DNA of 64,000 nt, from contig NZ_JBEYUH010000005.1 in the NCBI RefSeq assembly GCF_040643435.1, positions 1 through 64,000 of the forward strand, given 5' to 3'. The notes under the pieces were generated by a model, which searched no databases, had not been told where the DNA came from, and saw only the letters and a list, made by a program, of their open reading frames with translations. The translations under genes were made by a program, and so were the position numbers. Of this stretch, positions 1 through 8,375 are shown in pieces. Source of the stretch: Rhodococcus sp040643435 (GTDB lineage Bacteria > Actinomycetota > Actinomycetes > Mycobacteriales > Mycobacteriaceae). Position 1 is the stretch's first letter; the number at the start of each line of letters is the position of its first letter.

Positions 1-189
1 TTCTTTGCGCTGCTCCAACGCAACGTCCTCGACCGGCAGCGTTGGGTCACTCGTGAGCAGTTGCGCATCGCGATCGTCACCTGGATTGAGCGGACCTACC
101 ACCGCCGTAGACGCCAACTCCGGCTCGGCCGGTTGACGCCGGTTGAGTTCGAGACAATCATGACCACACCAGCCGCACAGGCTGCGTGA
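1..189 (+). CDS. IS3-family transposase OrfB, C-terminal fragment
   Basis: This is the last 62 codons of a transposase that starts before the window. The visible protein contains RQRWVTREQLRIAIVTWIE followed by TYHRRRRQ and LTPVEFE. This is the usual tail of the rve (DDE integrase) domain in IS3-family OrfB proteins: a helix with the final acidic residue, then basic and TPxEFE segments. The frame is open to a TGA at 187-189. The catalytic core lies upstream and cannot be checked, so whether the element is intact is unknown. Confidence 0.8.
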   Translation, partial: FFALLQRNVLDRQRWVTREQLRIAIVTWIERTYHRRRRQLRLGRLTPVEFETIMTTPAAQAA

Positions 190-225
190 CCGTAACTGTC
201 ACCCGATCGTGCAGCAGTCCCCCCC
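1..225 (+). mobile_element. Right end of an IS3-like insertion sequence
   Basis: The window opens inside a transposase gene whose C-terminus is typical of IS3-family OrfB. The element should end in the short stretch after the stop codon. The terminal inverted repeat cannot be fixed because the left end lies outside the window. It borders the defence-rich region, which fits acquisition of the island by transfer. Confidence 0.6.
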
Positions 226-243
226 TCTCAATGAGGCCTTGAA

Positions 244-278
244 GCTAGCGCAGGCGAACAATTAATGCCTGCGCTAGC
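244..278. terminator. 12-bp perfect inverted repeat, putative bidirectional terminator
   Basis: The arms GCTAGCGCAGGC (244-255) and its exact complement (267-278) flank an 11-nt loop. It sits between the transposase stop and the end of the dnd operon, which converge on it. There is no strong U-tract, as is common for actinobacterial hairpins. The remaining intergenic bases (190-445) show no gene. Confidence 0.5.
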
Positions 279-445
279 GACTGGGCTCACGTGATCGACA
301 AGCACGGGCATGGAATGCCTTTCCGGACAAGAATGAACGAGTAGTTCTCGGTAAAGGTATTGTTTATTTGACGCCGGAAAGTCATTTCACGCTCTACCGC
401 CGTTACTGCTTCGCTTGAATCCGAAACACCATAGGGTCTAATTTC

Positions 446-1915
446 TTACTCGTCATAAGACCGCCCGGCCATCACTACGCGGTGACCCCGTATGCGGATA
501 CCATGCGAGTCAAGGACCCGCTCCCATCCCCTAAGCGAGCCGATCTTTTCGGGATACCGGTATAGTCCAGCGCGAACTTCGGCGGCCGTAAGCCGCGCAT
601 AGAGTGACCTCCTCCCGTCTTCACTACCTATAAATTCTTCCTTTCGGTGCAATAGAGGAGGGTTGTCGGATTTAGAATAGTCTCGCCAATCCACACTCAG
701 TCTACGTAGGTTGACAGTCACCGCAGAATGAAGAGTAGGGTGAGCGTTTCTCTCAAAATCCGGATATGACAGAAACGAGACCTGGGGCTCATTCACTGCC
801 AGTTTAACCATGTTTGCGCGCTCAACAGTGCCCGCTAGCACTCTCGCACAACCTTCGTACACCTGAAGGATCGGCGGCAGCTCGCCTAGTGCAGAACGAT
901 GGATATACAACGCGGACGGAGTCTGCTTGCCAACCTTGGAACTTCGTGCCGACATGAGCACCATCGTTCGGTTGCCTACTGCCGCGAGCAGCCGGTCCCC
1001 CTGGTTGGTGAGCTCTCTGTAGGTTCCAAAGTGAAGCTTGATATCACGCTGGAGAGTAGGACCTAGCTGCGAGAATCTTGGTTTACCTCCGAAGCGCGAC
1101 ATCGCGGCGTACACCAGCAGTTCGGACCGACGTTGGATCCTAACCTGTTCCCAATGTGAGTCGTCTGTTACCTGGTAGATCAGGTTAACTGCTCTTCCCA
1201 GAGTGCCGCTCGCGTCCAAAACGCACGCTTCTGCTTCAGCGCTCAACTCGCCGCGCTTTGGCGGCCTTGCATGTGCAGTCAGAAAGTCGAACAACGGGGC
1301 GAGATTCTCGCGATTGCGCTCGTACTCCTCATGAGGATCGATGATTATGCGTGGTCGGTACTGGTAGACCCGATTCGCAATAAAGTCCTGCTGGGCGGCT
1401 TCGTCGCGAAAGACATAGAAGACTCCTGGCGCAGCGGCAAGCGGCTTTGTTCCTAGGACCGACTCAATCCATGTCGCGAGCTCGGATTGGTCGTAGAACT
1501 TCTGGAATGTCCCCATGCGGGTAAGGATCCCGTCCCCTACACGACGACCGACCAGCTCACGCGCCTCCCAGGTCAACCGTGCAGAGACCACCAGAACGTT
1601 TCGGGTGAGGTTCCAAGCTGATCTAAGTACCTGAGCACGCTCGATCGGATCCTCGATCACGTTGATGACGTATCCGAGGTTTACCACGTTCGACGAGACC
1701 ATCTCGGCGTTCGGGCGGTGGGCAGGATCCCACCCAGACGCTGAAAAGCCGAGTCCTTGGAGATGACGGATATCCCCGCCTCGACCGCATCCATAGTCGA
1801 AGACGGTCGCCTCGCGCTCGATGATGCCATCGGCCAGGGCAAGCCCCATCGGTCGTGACAACGACGATCGGACCATCGCTGTCTTATGACGGGCGGTAGG
1901 TCCGATCGTTGTCAT
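446..1915 (-). CDS. Dnd-associated putative DNA methyltransferase
   Basis: This 489-residue protein resembles the DNA phosphorothioation-associated putative methyltransferase family (TIGR04096), found only beside dnd genes. The SAM-binding motif I is visible as VFDYGCGRGGDI near residues 38-49, followed by an acidic position after GFSASGWD and an NVVNLGYVINVIED segment matching later Rossmann strands. The target is not known for the family; an RNA or DNA substrate or a role in phosphorothioate marking are all possible. It is the last gene of the minus-strand dnd operon, starting with ATG 4 nt after the dndE stop, so it is probably co-transcribed and translationally coupled with dndBCDE. Confidence 0.85.
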   Translation of the reverse strand: MTTIGPTARHKTAMVRSSLSRPMGLALADGIIEREATVFDYGCGRGGDIRHLQGLGFSASGWDPAHRPNAEMVSSNVVNLGYVINVIEDPIERAQVLRSAWNLTRNVLVVSARLTWEARELVGRRVGDGILTRMGTFQKFYDQSELATWIESVLGTKPLAAAPGVFYVFRDEAAQQDFIANRVYQYRPRIIIDPHEEYERNRENLAPLFDFLTAHARPPKRGELSAEAEACVLDASGTLGRAVNLIYQVTDDSHWEQVRIQRRSELLVYAAMSRFGGKPRFSQLGPTLQRDIKLHFGTYRELTNQGDRLLAAVGNRTMVLMSARSSKVGKQTPSALYIHRSALGELPPILQVYEGCARVLAGTVERANMVKLAVNEPQVSFLSYPDFERNAHPTLHSAVTVNLRRLSVDWRDYSKSDNPPLLHRKEEFIGSEDGRRSLYARLTAAEVRAGLYRYPEKIGSLRGWERVLDSHGIRIRGHRVVMAGRSYDE

Positions 1916-1918
1916 GCG

Positions 1919-2299
1919 CTACTCCGCGAGTGCCAGCTCCACGAGCCCTTCGATGTCGGAGGAACGTGTGTCCCCGATCAAGTATCCGATGCCTCGGTGA
2001 AGATGGAGGCGGAATTGAGTAGCAAGTGTCTCCTCATCGATGTCTAGTCCGTCGTTGTGGCATCGGACCCTCAGAGCGGCCCACAGAACATCACCGTGCG
2101 CGCCGGCAAACACTTTCCATGTCATCTCGACATTGCTGTCGGTGACAATTCGGGCAGCCGGCGGCACGGAAGGTTCTGCCAGTGAACGACAGAGCGCCCA
2201 GCGGCACAGAACATTCCACTGGCCGATTCCCGTGCGTCGCTTCAACGTCACCAATTGATCTCGTGCCGTCTTCGAGAGACGTACATGCTCGACAGTCAC
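1919..2299 (-). CDS. dndE: DNA sulfur modification protein DndE
   Basis: This small protein (126 residues) has the DndE family pattern: an N-terminal VRLSKTARDQL segment, a helical core with WNVLCRWALCRSL, and a C-terminal HRGIGYLIGD motif. Characterised DndE binds nicked double-stranded DNA and is required for phosphorothioate insertion by the DndCDE complex. The GTG start is supported by GGGAG about 8 nt upstream. The start lies only 5 nt from the dndD stop, so the gene is part of the dndBCDE unit. Length is normal for the family. Confidence 0.9.
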   Translation of the reverse strand: MTVEHVRLSKTARDQLVTLKRRTGIGQWNVLCRWALCRSLAEPSVPPAARIVTDSNVEMTWKVFAGAHGDVLWAALRVRCHNDGLDIDEETLATQFRLHLHRGIGYLIGDTRSSDIEGLVELALAE

Positions 2300-2304
2300 T
2301 ACGT

Positions 2305-4278
2305 TTACTCCCAGAAGTATCCGGATCGAACCGACGTGGACGCGCTGTCGTGGTCGTAATCAAGGCAGTACGACCGTCCGACGTGCTTATTGATTCGACG
2401 GAACGCTTGCTCGTCGATCTCCGTATCGGTCGACAGCAGAACGACCTGATGGCTCGCGAAGGGAAAGTACCGCTCGATGAGGTGCTCGCGGTGCTCGCCG
2501 TCGAGCCGACCCAAAGGAGTATCGACGACGACCGGCAGTGGCTGCCCTGATGCTCGCGCCAGACCCCACAGGAGCGATACCGCGAGCAACTGCCGTTCGC
2601 CTGCAGATAATTGGTTCGCGGGAAGCGGCTTACCGCCCGGACCGGTGAGTTCCACAGTGTACGTGTCGGGATCGATCTGGACCGCGGTCACCAGTTTGTT
2701 CTTGCGCAACAATCTATGGAGTGCCTCCAGGACGTATTCGCCGATACGCCCGAGGTAGCGCTTCTTCGCTGCGACCTGCAACGATTCGAGAGTTGCTCGG
2801 ACTTTGTCCACATGCTCGACGATCCGTGTGTCGTCCTCGAGCGCAAGGTTCGCCTGTGCGTACTTCTCCAGGATTCGTTCGTAGTCGGCGTCGACTTTCG
2901 CCCGTTCCGCCCGTCGTACTGCGAGCTCCTCGTCCAATGTCGTGACCTTGGTTTCAGCACGGACATAACGGTTCGAGGCCTCGTCGAGTGCTCGGCGCAC
3001 CTCTTCGAGCGACTCAGGGTCGGGCATAGCAACGAGTACCCGGTCGATCTGATCGAGTTCTTCGCGGATACCCCGTCGACGCTCCACCAGTTCACCGATT
3101 CGACGGCGACTCGAGGGAAGCGCTGTTTCACGCAGAACCCGGATCGAGTCCGGTCGTCCGAGACCAGTGATGTCTTCGACATCGACATTCTGGTTACGTT
3201 CTGCACGGTCTTGTTGCATGAAGGTGGCGATCGCAGTGAGCACATTGTCGCCAGCGCCGCTATTACGAAGCACAGTGAGCACTGAGTCGTCGCGCTGCGC
3301 GAGCACGTCCGCTACGGCCCGCCGATTCGACGAAGTCGACTCGTCTGCTGCACGCGACTCAACCTCGTGAAGGAGATCGGTCACCAGAAGCAGCGGCGCA
3401 GCGTCGGACGCCTCAGCACGCAAGTCGTCATCGACCTGCGTGAGCGCTGCACGGAGAGCATCAGCGGCCTTCTCCGTCTCTGCTCGCGTCTCCGCGACCT
3501 CACCGCCCCGCGACTGGTAATCCGACCTGGCTTCCGATCGATCTTTGTCCGCGCGTTCGAGTTCGACACGCGCCCGCGCCAAGGCTTCGACAGTCCCCTC
3601 TTCGAGCTGGCGGGCTCGCGTCACGAGTTCACGCTTTGCCTCGACCTCGGACCTCAGAGACTCGGGAATCTGGTTTGTTCGGTGCCGACGACGCAACACC
3701 GACAGATCCGTCGCAAGTCTGTCGACAAGATCGAGTCCGAGCAGAGCCGAGAGCGCCGAGGCCAGCACCTCACGTGACTTCTCCAAGTCTGCGAGTGCTT
3801 CGATCTGTTCTCCATCGAAGAAGAACAGGCCGGCGATTCCGCGAGGGAGGAACGTCTCGACGTGCTCGCTCCACGTAGAGGTCAAGGCACGGTCGAGCCG
3901 ACCGTCGACTTCCACATCGAGGCTCTCGCGCCCCGGGGCTTTTGCTCCACCCCATCGACGGCTGATCCGATAGACGTGTTCCTTCCCCTGTTGAAAGGCG
4001 CGGAACTCCAACTCCACTGCCGAGATCGACTTCGCAGGTGCTCCGCGATGCGTCAATCCGACCAGGTAATTCTCGTATCCGCCCGCGCGACGCCCGTTCG
4101 GCTGTGCAAGCGCGCCGTACAGCGCGAGGTGAATCGCCTCCAGCACTGTGGTCTTGCCGGCACCGTTCAAGCCCCCCACGAGAACAACTGGCTTCGTCTT
4201 CGATTTCGGCGTCAGAGTGATCGTGTGACGACCTGAAAACGTACCGACATTCTGAAGAACCAGTTCGTCCAGGATCAT
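2305..4278 (-). CDS. dndD: DNA sulfur modification protein DndD (SMC/Rad50-like ATPase)
   Basis: The 657-residue protein has the split ABC-ATPase layout of DndD. The N-terminal Walker A is GGLNGAGKTTVLEAIH (about 35-50), followed by FFFDGEQIEAL. A long charged coiled coil occupies roughly residues 180-530. The C-terminal signature is QLSAGERQLLAVSLLWGLA with Walker B VVVDTPLGRLD. DndD is thought to supply ATP-driven DNA opening or nicking for sulfur insertion. The ATG overlaps the dndC stop by 4 nt (ATGA), indicating translational coupling. No broken motif is seen, so it should be active. Confidence 0.95.
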   Translation of the reverse strand: MILDELVLQNVGTFSGRHTITLTPKSKTKPVVLVGGLNGAGKTTVLEAIHLALYGALAQPNGRRAGGYENYLVGLTHRGAPAKSISAVELEFRAFQQGKEHVYRISRRWGGAKAPGRESLDVEVDGRLDRALTSTWSEHVETFLPRGIAGLFFFDGEQIEALADLEKSREVLASALSALLGLDLVDRLATDLSVLRRRHRTNQIPESLRSEVEAKRELVTRARQLEEGTVEALARARVELERADKDRSEARSDYQSRGGEVAETRAETEKAADALRAALTQVDDDLRAEASDAAPLLLVTDLLHEVESRAADESTSSNRRAVADVLAQRDDSVLTVLRNSGAGDNVLTAIATFMQQDRAERNQNVDVEDITGLGRPDSIRVLRETALPSSRRRIGELVERRRGIREELDQIDRVLVAMPDPESLEEVRRALDEASNRYVRAETKVTTLDEELAVRRAERAKVDADYERILEKYAQANLALEDDTRIVEHVDKVRATLESLQVAAKKRYLGRIGEYVLEALHRLLRKNKLVTAVQIDPDTYTVELTGPGGKPLPANQLSAGERQLLAVSLLWGLARASGQPLPVVVDTPLGRLDGEHREHLIERYFPFASHQVVLLSTDTEIDEQAFRRINKHVGRSYCLDYDHDSASTSVRSGYFWE

Positions 4279-5804
4279 CGCTCGCCACCTGTGCGAGCAG
4301 GCTGCACATAGCCATCAGCGATGTCGAGCTCGTCAGGGCCGTCCGCGGCTCGCAACCGGTCTACGGCACTTGCTCGGTCTGTTGCGCGCTGCAATGCATC
4401 CCCTTCGTTCTCGTAGAAGCCCTTGCGGAGTGCCTTCGTCAGAGAATCGAACAGTCCTGCACGGCGTGCTTGGGAGCGATGTCGCTGCTCGACGTCGAGC
4501 AGCTCGCGGACGAGCTCGAAATGGACACGATCGTCACCCACCACTTCGCGAAGGATTTCGACCGTGTCCGGCCCGAGCGGCAGGTGCTCATCGAGGGGTC
4601 GCCCTGGATACTCCGCACCCGTGGTTTCGCGATAGATGGTGGGCAGGCTGTCTTCGAACTCGTGCTTGTCCACCACCCAGATCCGGCGGATCTCTTCCAG
4701 TTCGTCCAGGGTGATGAGTTCGAGGTCCTGTACGTAGGACGGTCCGTTCTCCCTGATCCACGTCTGGGCTTCGAGCAGCTTCCGCACCCACCGCTCACGC
4801 GACTCTTGTGTGTACGGACCGGGGATGTTGCGGCCGTTGAACAGCTGCACCGATCCGTTCATCCGTCGGAAGTCACGCAGGTGACGGTCGTCCTGGACAT
4901 CGAGTTCGTCGCGCAATTCGAGGAGTGGCAACATCCACTCCTTCTCCTCGTCGTTCTGGATCATCGCCGACATCGACTTGTCCTTCTCGACGAGCGTGCA
5001 GGTCCAGCAGCCGAACCGGCTGTCACCACAGCTGGGCGTGGACGAGTCGACGACAAGAGGACACTCGCCGTCGGACGAAGCTCCCTGGTACATGGTGAGG
5101 AGCTCTTTGTTCGAGTAACCCCACGGGTTCTTGGTCTGCATCAGGAAGGTCCAGACGTCGTCGTTGGACCAATCCTCGACCGGTGAGTAGACGAGGCAAT
5201 TGGGAAGAGAACCGTTCGGGCTCAGCATGTCGCGGGCGCGCTGACTTTCCAGCTCGGTCATCCGGTGGGAGCGTCCCGAGCTCTCTGCCTTTCGCGTACC
5301 GAGTACGAGGATCGCCTCCCCGTGGGACTTCACCATATTGATGATGAAGTTGTTGGAGGGCTTGATCTTCAAGCGTTCGGTGCACCACCGGAACTTCGGC
5401 CGCGGCGCGGGATAGCCACGACCGGCAAGATTCACCCAGAACGTGTCGGACACCGCCGGCGTGAGCCGATGAGGCTCGATGGGCAGTCCCTGCGCCTGCG
5501 CAGCGTCTGCCATCGTGTTCAGTGAATGAGTGACCCATGCAGCAACCACAGGGTTCTCGACAAGAGTGTCCGTGCTGATCACGTGCACAGGCTTGGTGCG
5601 CTTCGCCGGCTCCAGTTGTGCAAGTGACATCCACACCAACTGCAGGACCGCGGTCGAGTCCTTACCGCCCGAATAACCGACGACCCACGGGATGGAATCC
5701 TCCAGGTAGAGCTTTTGGGTCTGCTCGACCAGAGCCTCGATGGTGCCGGACAGTCCGAGCTCATCGAATGCCGATCGTGGACGGATCGGCAGGTTGCGGG
5801 TCAT
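4275..5804 (-). CDS. dndC: DNA sulfur modification protein DndC (PAPS-reductase-like)
   Basis: DndC is an ATP-pyrophosphatase of the PAPS reductase fold that carries an iron-sulfur cluster and passes sulfur from DndA to the DNA backbone. The P-loop SGGKDS is at residues 45-50. Four cysteines expected for the cluster are visible: one in RWCTERLK and three in a CPLV, SCGDSRFGCWTC region near residues 250-272. The length (509 residues) is normal. The ATG overlaps the dndB stop by 4 nt, and the dndD start overlaps its own stop, so the three genes are tightly coupled. Confidence 0.95.
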   Translation of the reverse strand: MTRNLPIRPRSAFDELGLSGTIEALVEQTQKLYLEDSIPWVVGYSGGKDSTAVLQLVWMSLAQLEPAKRTKPVHVISTDTLVENPVVAAWVTHSLNTMADAAQAQGLPIEPHRLTPAVSDTFWVNLAGRGYPAPRPKFRWCTERLKIKPSNNFIINMVKSHGEAILVLGTRKAESSGRSHRMTELESQRARDMLSPNGSLPNCLVYSPVEDWSNDDVWTFLMQTKNPWGYSNKELLTMYQGASSDGECPLVVDSSTPSCGDSRFGCWTCTLVEKDKSMSAMIQNDEEKEWMLPLLELRDELDVQDDRHLRDFRRMNGSVQLFNGRNIPGPYTQESRERWVRKLLEAQTWIRENGPSYVQDLELITLDELEEIRRIWVVDKHEFEDSLPTIYRETTGAEYPGRPLDEHLPLGPDTVEILREVVGDDRVHFELVRELLDVEQRHRSQARRAGLFDSLTKALRKGFYENEGDALQRATDRASAVDRLRAADGPDELDIADGYVQPARTGGER

Positions 5805-6928
5805 CGTGAGTCACCTCGTCGAAAGTTGTTCTCGGCTTTTTGCTCGTCGTCAGGTAGCGGAAGATTCAAGCGTGTTCTCAGCAGTGCGGTAGTCAGCAGA
5901 ACGTTGCCGGTACTCTTCGAGACACGTCCGCCGGACAAGGCTCGACCTTCCCAGAGCTCTGAATTCGATCGGTGCCAATCGATTTCACGCAGGGGGCGGA
6001 GTGCGCGATCCCAGGACCGTTTGTCTCGACTGCGCTCGAGGAGTGCGTTGCCCACCTTGCCCAAGGCATGAAGAACGATTCCGTGGCTGTGGATGAAGTC
6101 CCGACGAATCTCTCCGGCCGTGACTTCGCGGGCACGAACCTGTGCCCATTCCGGGAACTGTTTTGCCACCACCGACCAGTAGTTCCCGACCAGCTCGGCA
6201 CGCTTCTCGAGCGAGTCCTCCTCGATACCCTCCAGCAATGCGCGATTCGCGTTGTACATCGCCGATAGCGTGAACAGCTTCCGAGACCGCGCTGCCAAAT
6301 TGCTCGTCTCGGTCTCAGTGAGGTCTCGATAGAAGTCCGAACTGAACACCGCCATCCGCGTGACCGCCGATAGATCGTCGCGATGGTCGTAGAGCACGCT
6401 GATGGACCGAGCCGGACGAATTGCGTACCGGTTGAGGTCGGCGAACATCTGTTGACATCGTTCCAGACCGACGTCGATAAAGAGGACGATCGAGATCGTC
6501 TCATCGCCGACATCGGGGTTCATCGTGAGCGCTTCTTCGATCGCCGCACGGCGATGCTGTCCGTCGTTGATGACGAAACGGGCGTCCATCGGTATACGGA
6601 GCGTGCCGATGCGGTCGCTCGGCCCGACGCCGTCGGTAATCGGATCGAACTCCACGTCCGCGCTCACGGATGCCGTCAGGGCCGAGAACACGTAGCTGTC
6701 CGGATTCTCGACGATGTAACGCGCCATCTCGGGTACGCGCGACCGGTTGAGGGTGCGTTGCGCACGTTGCTCGGGTAGCAGCTCCTCGTCATCGAAGGAG
6801 AACAGACGAGGGATCATGCGAAGCGGAAACATGGTCGAGTAGTACTCTCGACCAGCCTGAACCCCCCGTATCGCCGGGAACACGTACTCGAACTCTCCAC
6901 GCCGTGGAGCACCACTACGTTCGTTCAC
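5801..6928 (-). CDS. dndB: DndB, DGQHR-family regulator of phosphorothioation
   Basis: The hallmark DGQHR motif is at residues 122-126 in the context VINDGQHRRAAIEEAL. DndB proteins repress dnd transcription in characterised hosts and alter the extent and pattern of phosphorothioation; they are dispensable for the chemistry. The GTG at 6928 is preferred over a TTG at 6943 because it agrees better with family N-termini. It is the first gene of the minus-strand operon and faces dndA across a short region full of repeats, which are candidate binding sites for DndB itself or another regulator. Length 375 residues. Confidence 0.9.
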   Translation of the reverse strand: MNERSGAPRRGEFEYVFPAIRGVQAGREYYSTMFPLRMIPRLFSFDDEELLPEQRAQRTLNRSRVPEMARYIVENPDSYVFSALTASVSADVEFDPITDGVGPSDRIGTLRIPMDARFVINDGQHRRAAIEEALTMNPDVGDETISIVLFIDVGLERCQQMFADLNRYAIRPARSISVLYDHRDDLSAVTRMAVFSSDFYRDLTETETSNLAARSRKLFTLSAMYNANRALLEGIEEDSLEKRAELVGNYWSVVAKQFPEWAQVRAREVTAGEIRRDFIHSHGIVLHALGKVGNALLERSRDKRSWDRALRPLREIDWHRSNSELWEGRALSGGRVSKSTGNVLLTTALLRTRLNLPLPDDEQKAENNFRRGDSR

Positions 6929-7090
6929 CGCGCACCTGCCCAATCGCTACCAGTTGTACGGAACGGTACCTGTTCTTGTACGGAAATGCACATCCGAACA
7001 CACCCCCCCGAGTCATCCGAACACCACGTTCCTCTACGCGTACAGTGAGGAACGATAGCTGCGCCGTCCGACACGGGAGAATCCAGACGT
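6929..7090. promoter_or_regulatory. Divergent dndB/dndA promoter region with paired direct repeats
   Basis: The region holds TTGTACGGAA at 6954-6963 and again at 6976-6985 (22-bp period), then CATCCGAACAC at 6991-7001 and 7014-7024 (23-bp period), then an 8-bp inverted repeat CGTTCCTC (7027-7034) with GAGGAACG (7047-7054). Periods near two helical turns suggest cooperative protein binding on one DNA face. Any transcription from here would serve both dndA and dndBCDE. Assignment to a specific regulator is inference. Confidence 0.55.
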
Positions 7091-8239
7091 ATGCCCAGTT
7101 CAGGACCTGTTTACCTCGACTGCAACGCGACCACCCCGGTCGATCCTGCAGTACTGGACGAGGTGATCCACTTCATGCGCGATGAGTACGGCAACGCAGG
7201 TAGCCGTACCCATACATACGGTCAGCGCGCCAAGGAGCGCGTCAATCGCGCACGGGAAGAAGTTGCAGCCGGCGCCGACGCCAAGCCGGAGGAGGTCATC
7301 TTCACCAGCGGTGCGACGGAGAGCAACAACCTCGCGATTCTCGGGCTCGAAGAACACGGTCGAAAGACCGGCAAGATGCATATCGTCACGACTGCCATCG
7401 AACACAAGGCCGTCCTCGAGCCGGTCGAGCGCCTGGTACAGCGGGGATTCGAGGCCACCGTTCTAAAGCCCGGACATGATGGCCGAGTCTCGGCCGATGC
7501 AATCATCGAAGCCGTGCGTCCAGACACCGTCTTGGTCTCGGTAATGGCTGCGAACAACGAGACCGGTGCCGTCCAACCCGTCGACGATGTTGCCCGATCC
7601 TTGGGCGACCACGATACCTACTTCCACGTAGATGCAGCGCAAGCCTTCGGCAAGGTGGAAAACGTCGTGTCGAACAAGCGCATCGACATGATCAGTATCT
7701 CCGGCCACAAGCTATACGCGCCCAAAGGAATCGGCGCACTCATCGTCCGCCGTCGGGGATACCGGCGCGTCCCGCTCACACCGCTGCTGGTCGGAGGAGG
7801 GCAGGAACGGGGACTCCGCCCCGGCACCCTTCCTGTTCCGCTCATCGCCGGACTGGGAACAGCAGTCTCGTCGGCGATGAAGGATCAAGCAGCCAGAGCG
7901 GCTCGCGTGGCCGAACTGCGGTCCGGCTTGGTCGAAGCCCTCACGCCCCTCAACGTGCGTATCAACGGATCCCTCGACAACACGCTCGCGAGCACTCTCA
8001 ACTTCTCCGTCCCAGGGGTGGACGGGGAGGCAGCGATTCTCGCTTTGAAAGACGTAGTGGCAGTGTCCAATGGCTCGGCATGCACGTCGCAGAGCTACGA
8101 GCCCAGCCATGTCCTGAAAGCGATGGATCTCGACGACGACACCATCCACGGCGCCATCCGGGTGTCATGGTCCCATCTCACCGAGGACCCGCAATGGAGA
8201 ATCCTCGCCAACAGACTCGCCGAACTCGCCGTCCACTGA
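7091..8239 (+). CDS. dndA: DndA cysteine desulfurase
   Basis: This PLP-dependent, NifS/IscS-type cysteine desulfurase (382 residues) is the sulfur donor for DndC. The PLP lysine is K207 in SGHKLYAPKG. HVDAAQAFGKV provides the cofactor aspartate and histidine. The catalytic cysteine is C331 in SNGSACTSQSYEPSHVL. Its position divergent from dndBCDE is the usual dnd arrangement, which separates it from housekeeping iscS or sufS. The ATG at 7091 leaves almost no in-frame extension and matches the family start (MxxPVYLDCNATTP). It is followed by a strong terminator shared with the convergent Z1 gene. Confidence 0.93.
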   Translation: MPSSGPVYLDCNATTPVDPAVLDEVIHFMRDEYGNAGSRTHTYGQRAKERVNRAREEVAAGADAKPEEVIFTSGATESNNLAILGLEEHGRKTGKMHIVTTAIEHKAVLEPVERLVQRGFEATVLKPGHDGRVSADAIIEAVRPDTVLVSVMAANNETGAVQPVDDVARSLGDHDTYFHVDAAQAFGKVENVVSNKRIDMISISGHKLYAPKGIGALIVRRRGYRRVPLTPLLVGGGQERGLRPGTLPVPLIAGLGTAVSSAMKDQAARAARVAELRSGLVEALTPLNVRINGSLDNTLASTLNFSVPGVDGEAAILALKDVVAVSNGSACTSQSYEPSHVLKAMDLDDDTIHGAIRVSWSHLTEDPQWRILANRLAELAVH

Positions 8240-8318
8240 GGTCACCAGGAAATTTGACACTGTGCGGTCGGCCCGTTCCTGCAACGCAAGACATCTCGGC
8301 TGAGGTTGAGCACGGCGA

Positions 8319-8375
8319 AGCAGGCGTGGTCGTACTCAGGGATGCATTGTCCTAGCACGACCACGCCTGCTCTTT
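8319..8375. terminator. 15-bp perfect stem terminator between dndA and Z1 gene
   Basis: The arm AGCAGGCGTGGTCGT (8319-8333) is exactly complementary to 8357-8371, with a 23-nt loop, followed by CTTT on the plus strand. It lies between two convergent stops, so it most likely terminates both transcripts and insulates the Dnd locus from the restriction-modification set. Confidence 0.75.

Noticed and set aside
293..315. CGGGCATG near the island edge resembling the inverted repeat at 43365-43413
   Set aside because: Only 8 bases match and no palindrome is formed; chance match in GC-rich DNA.
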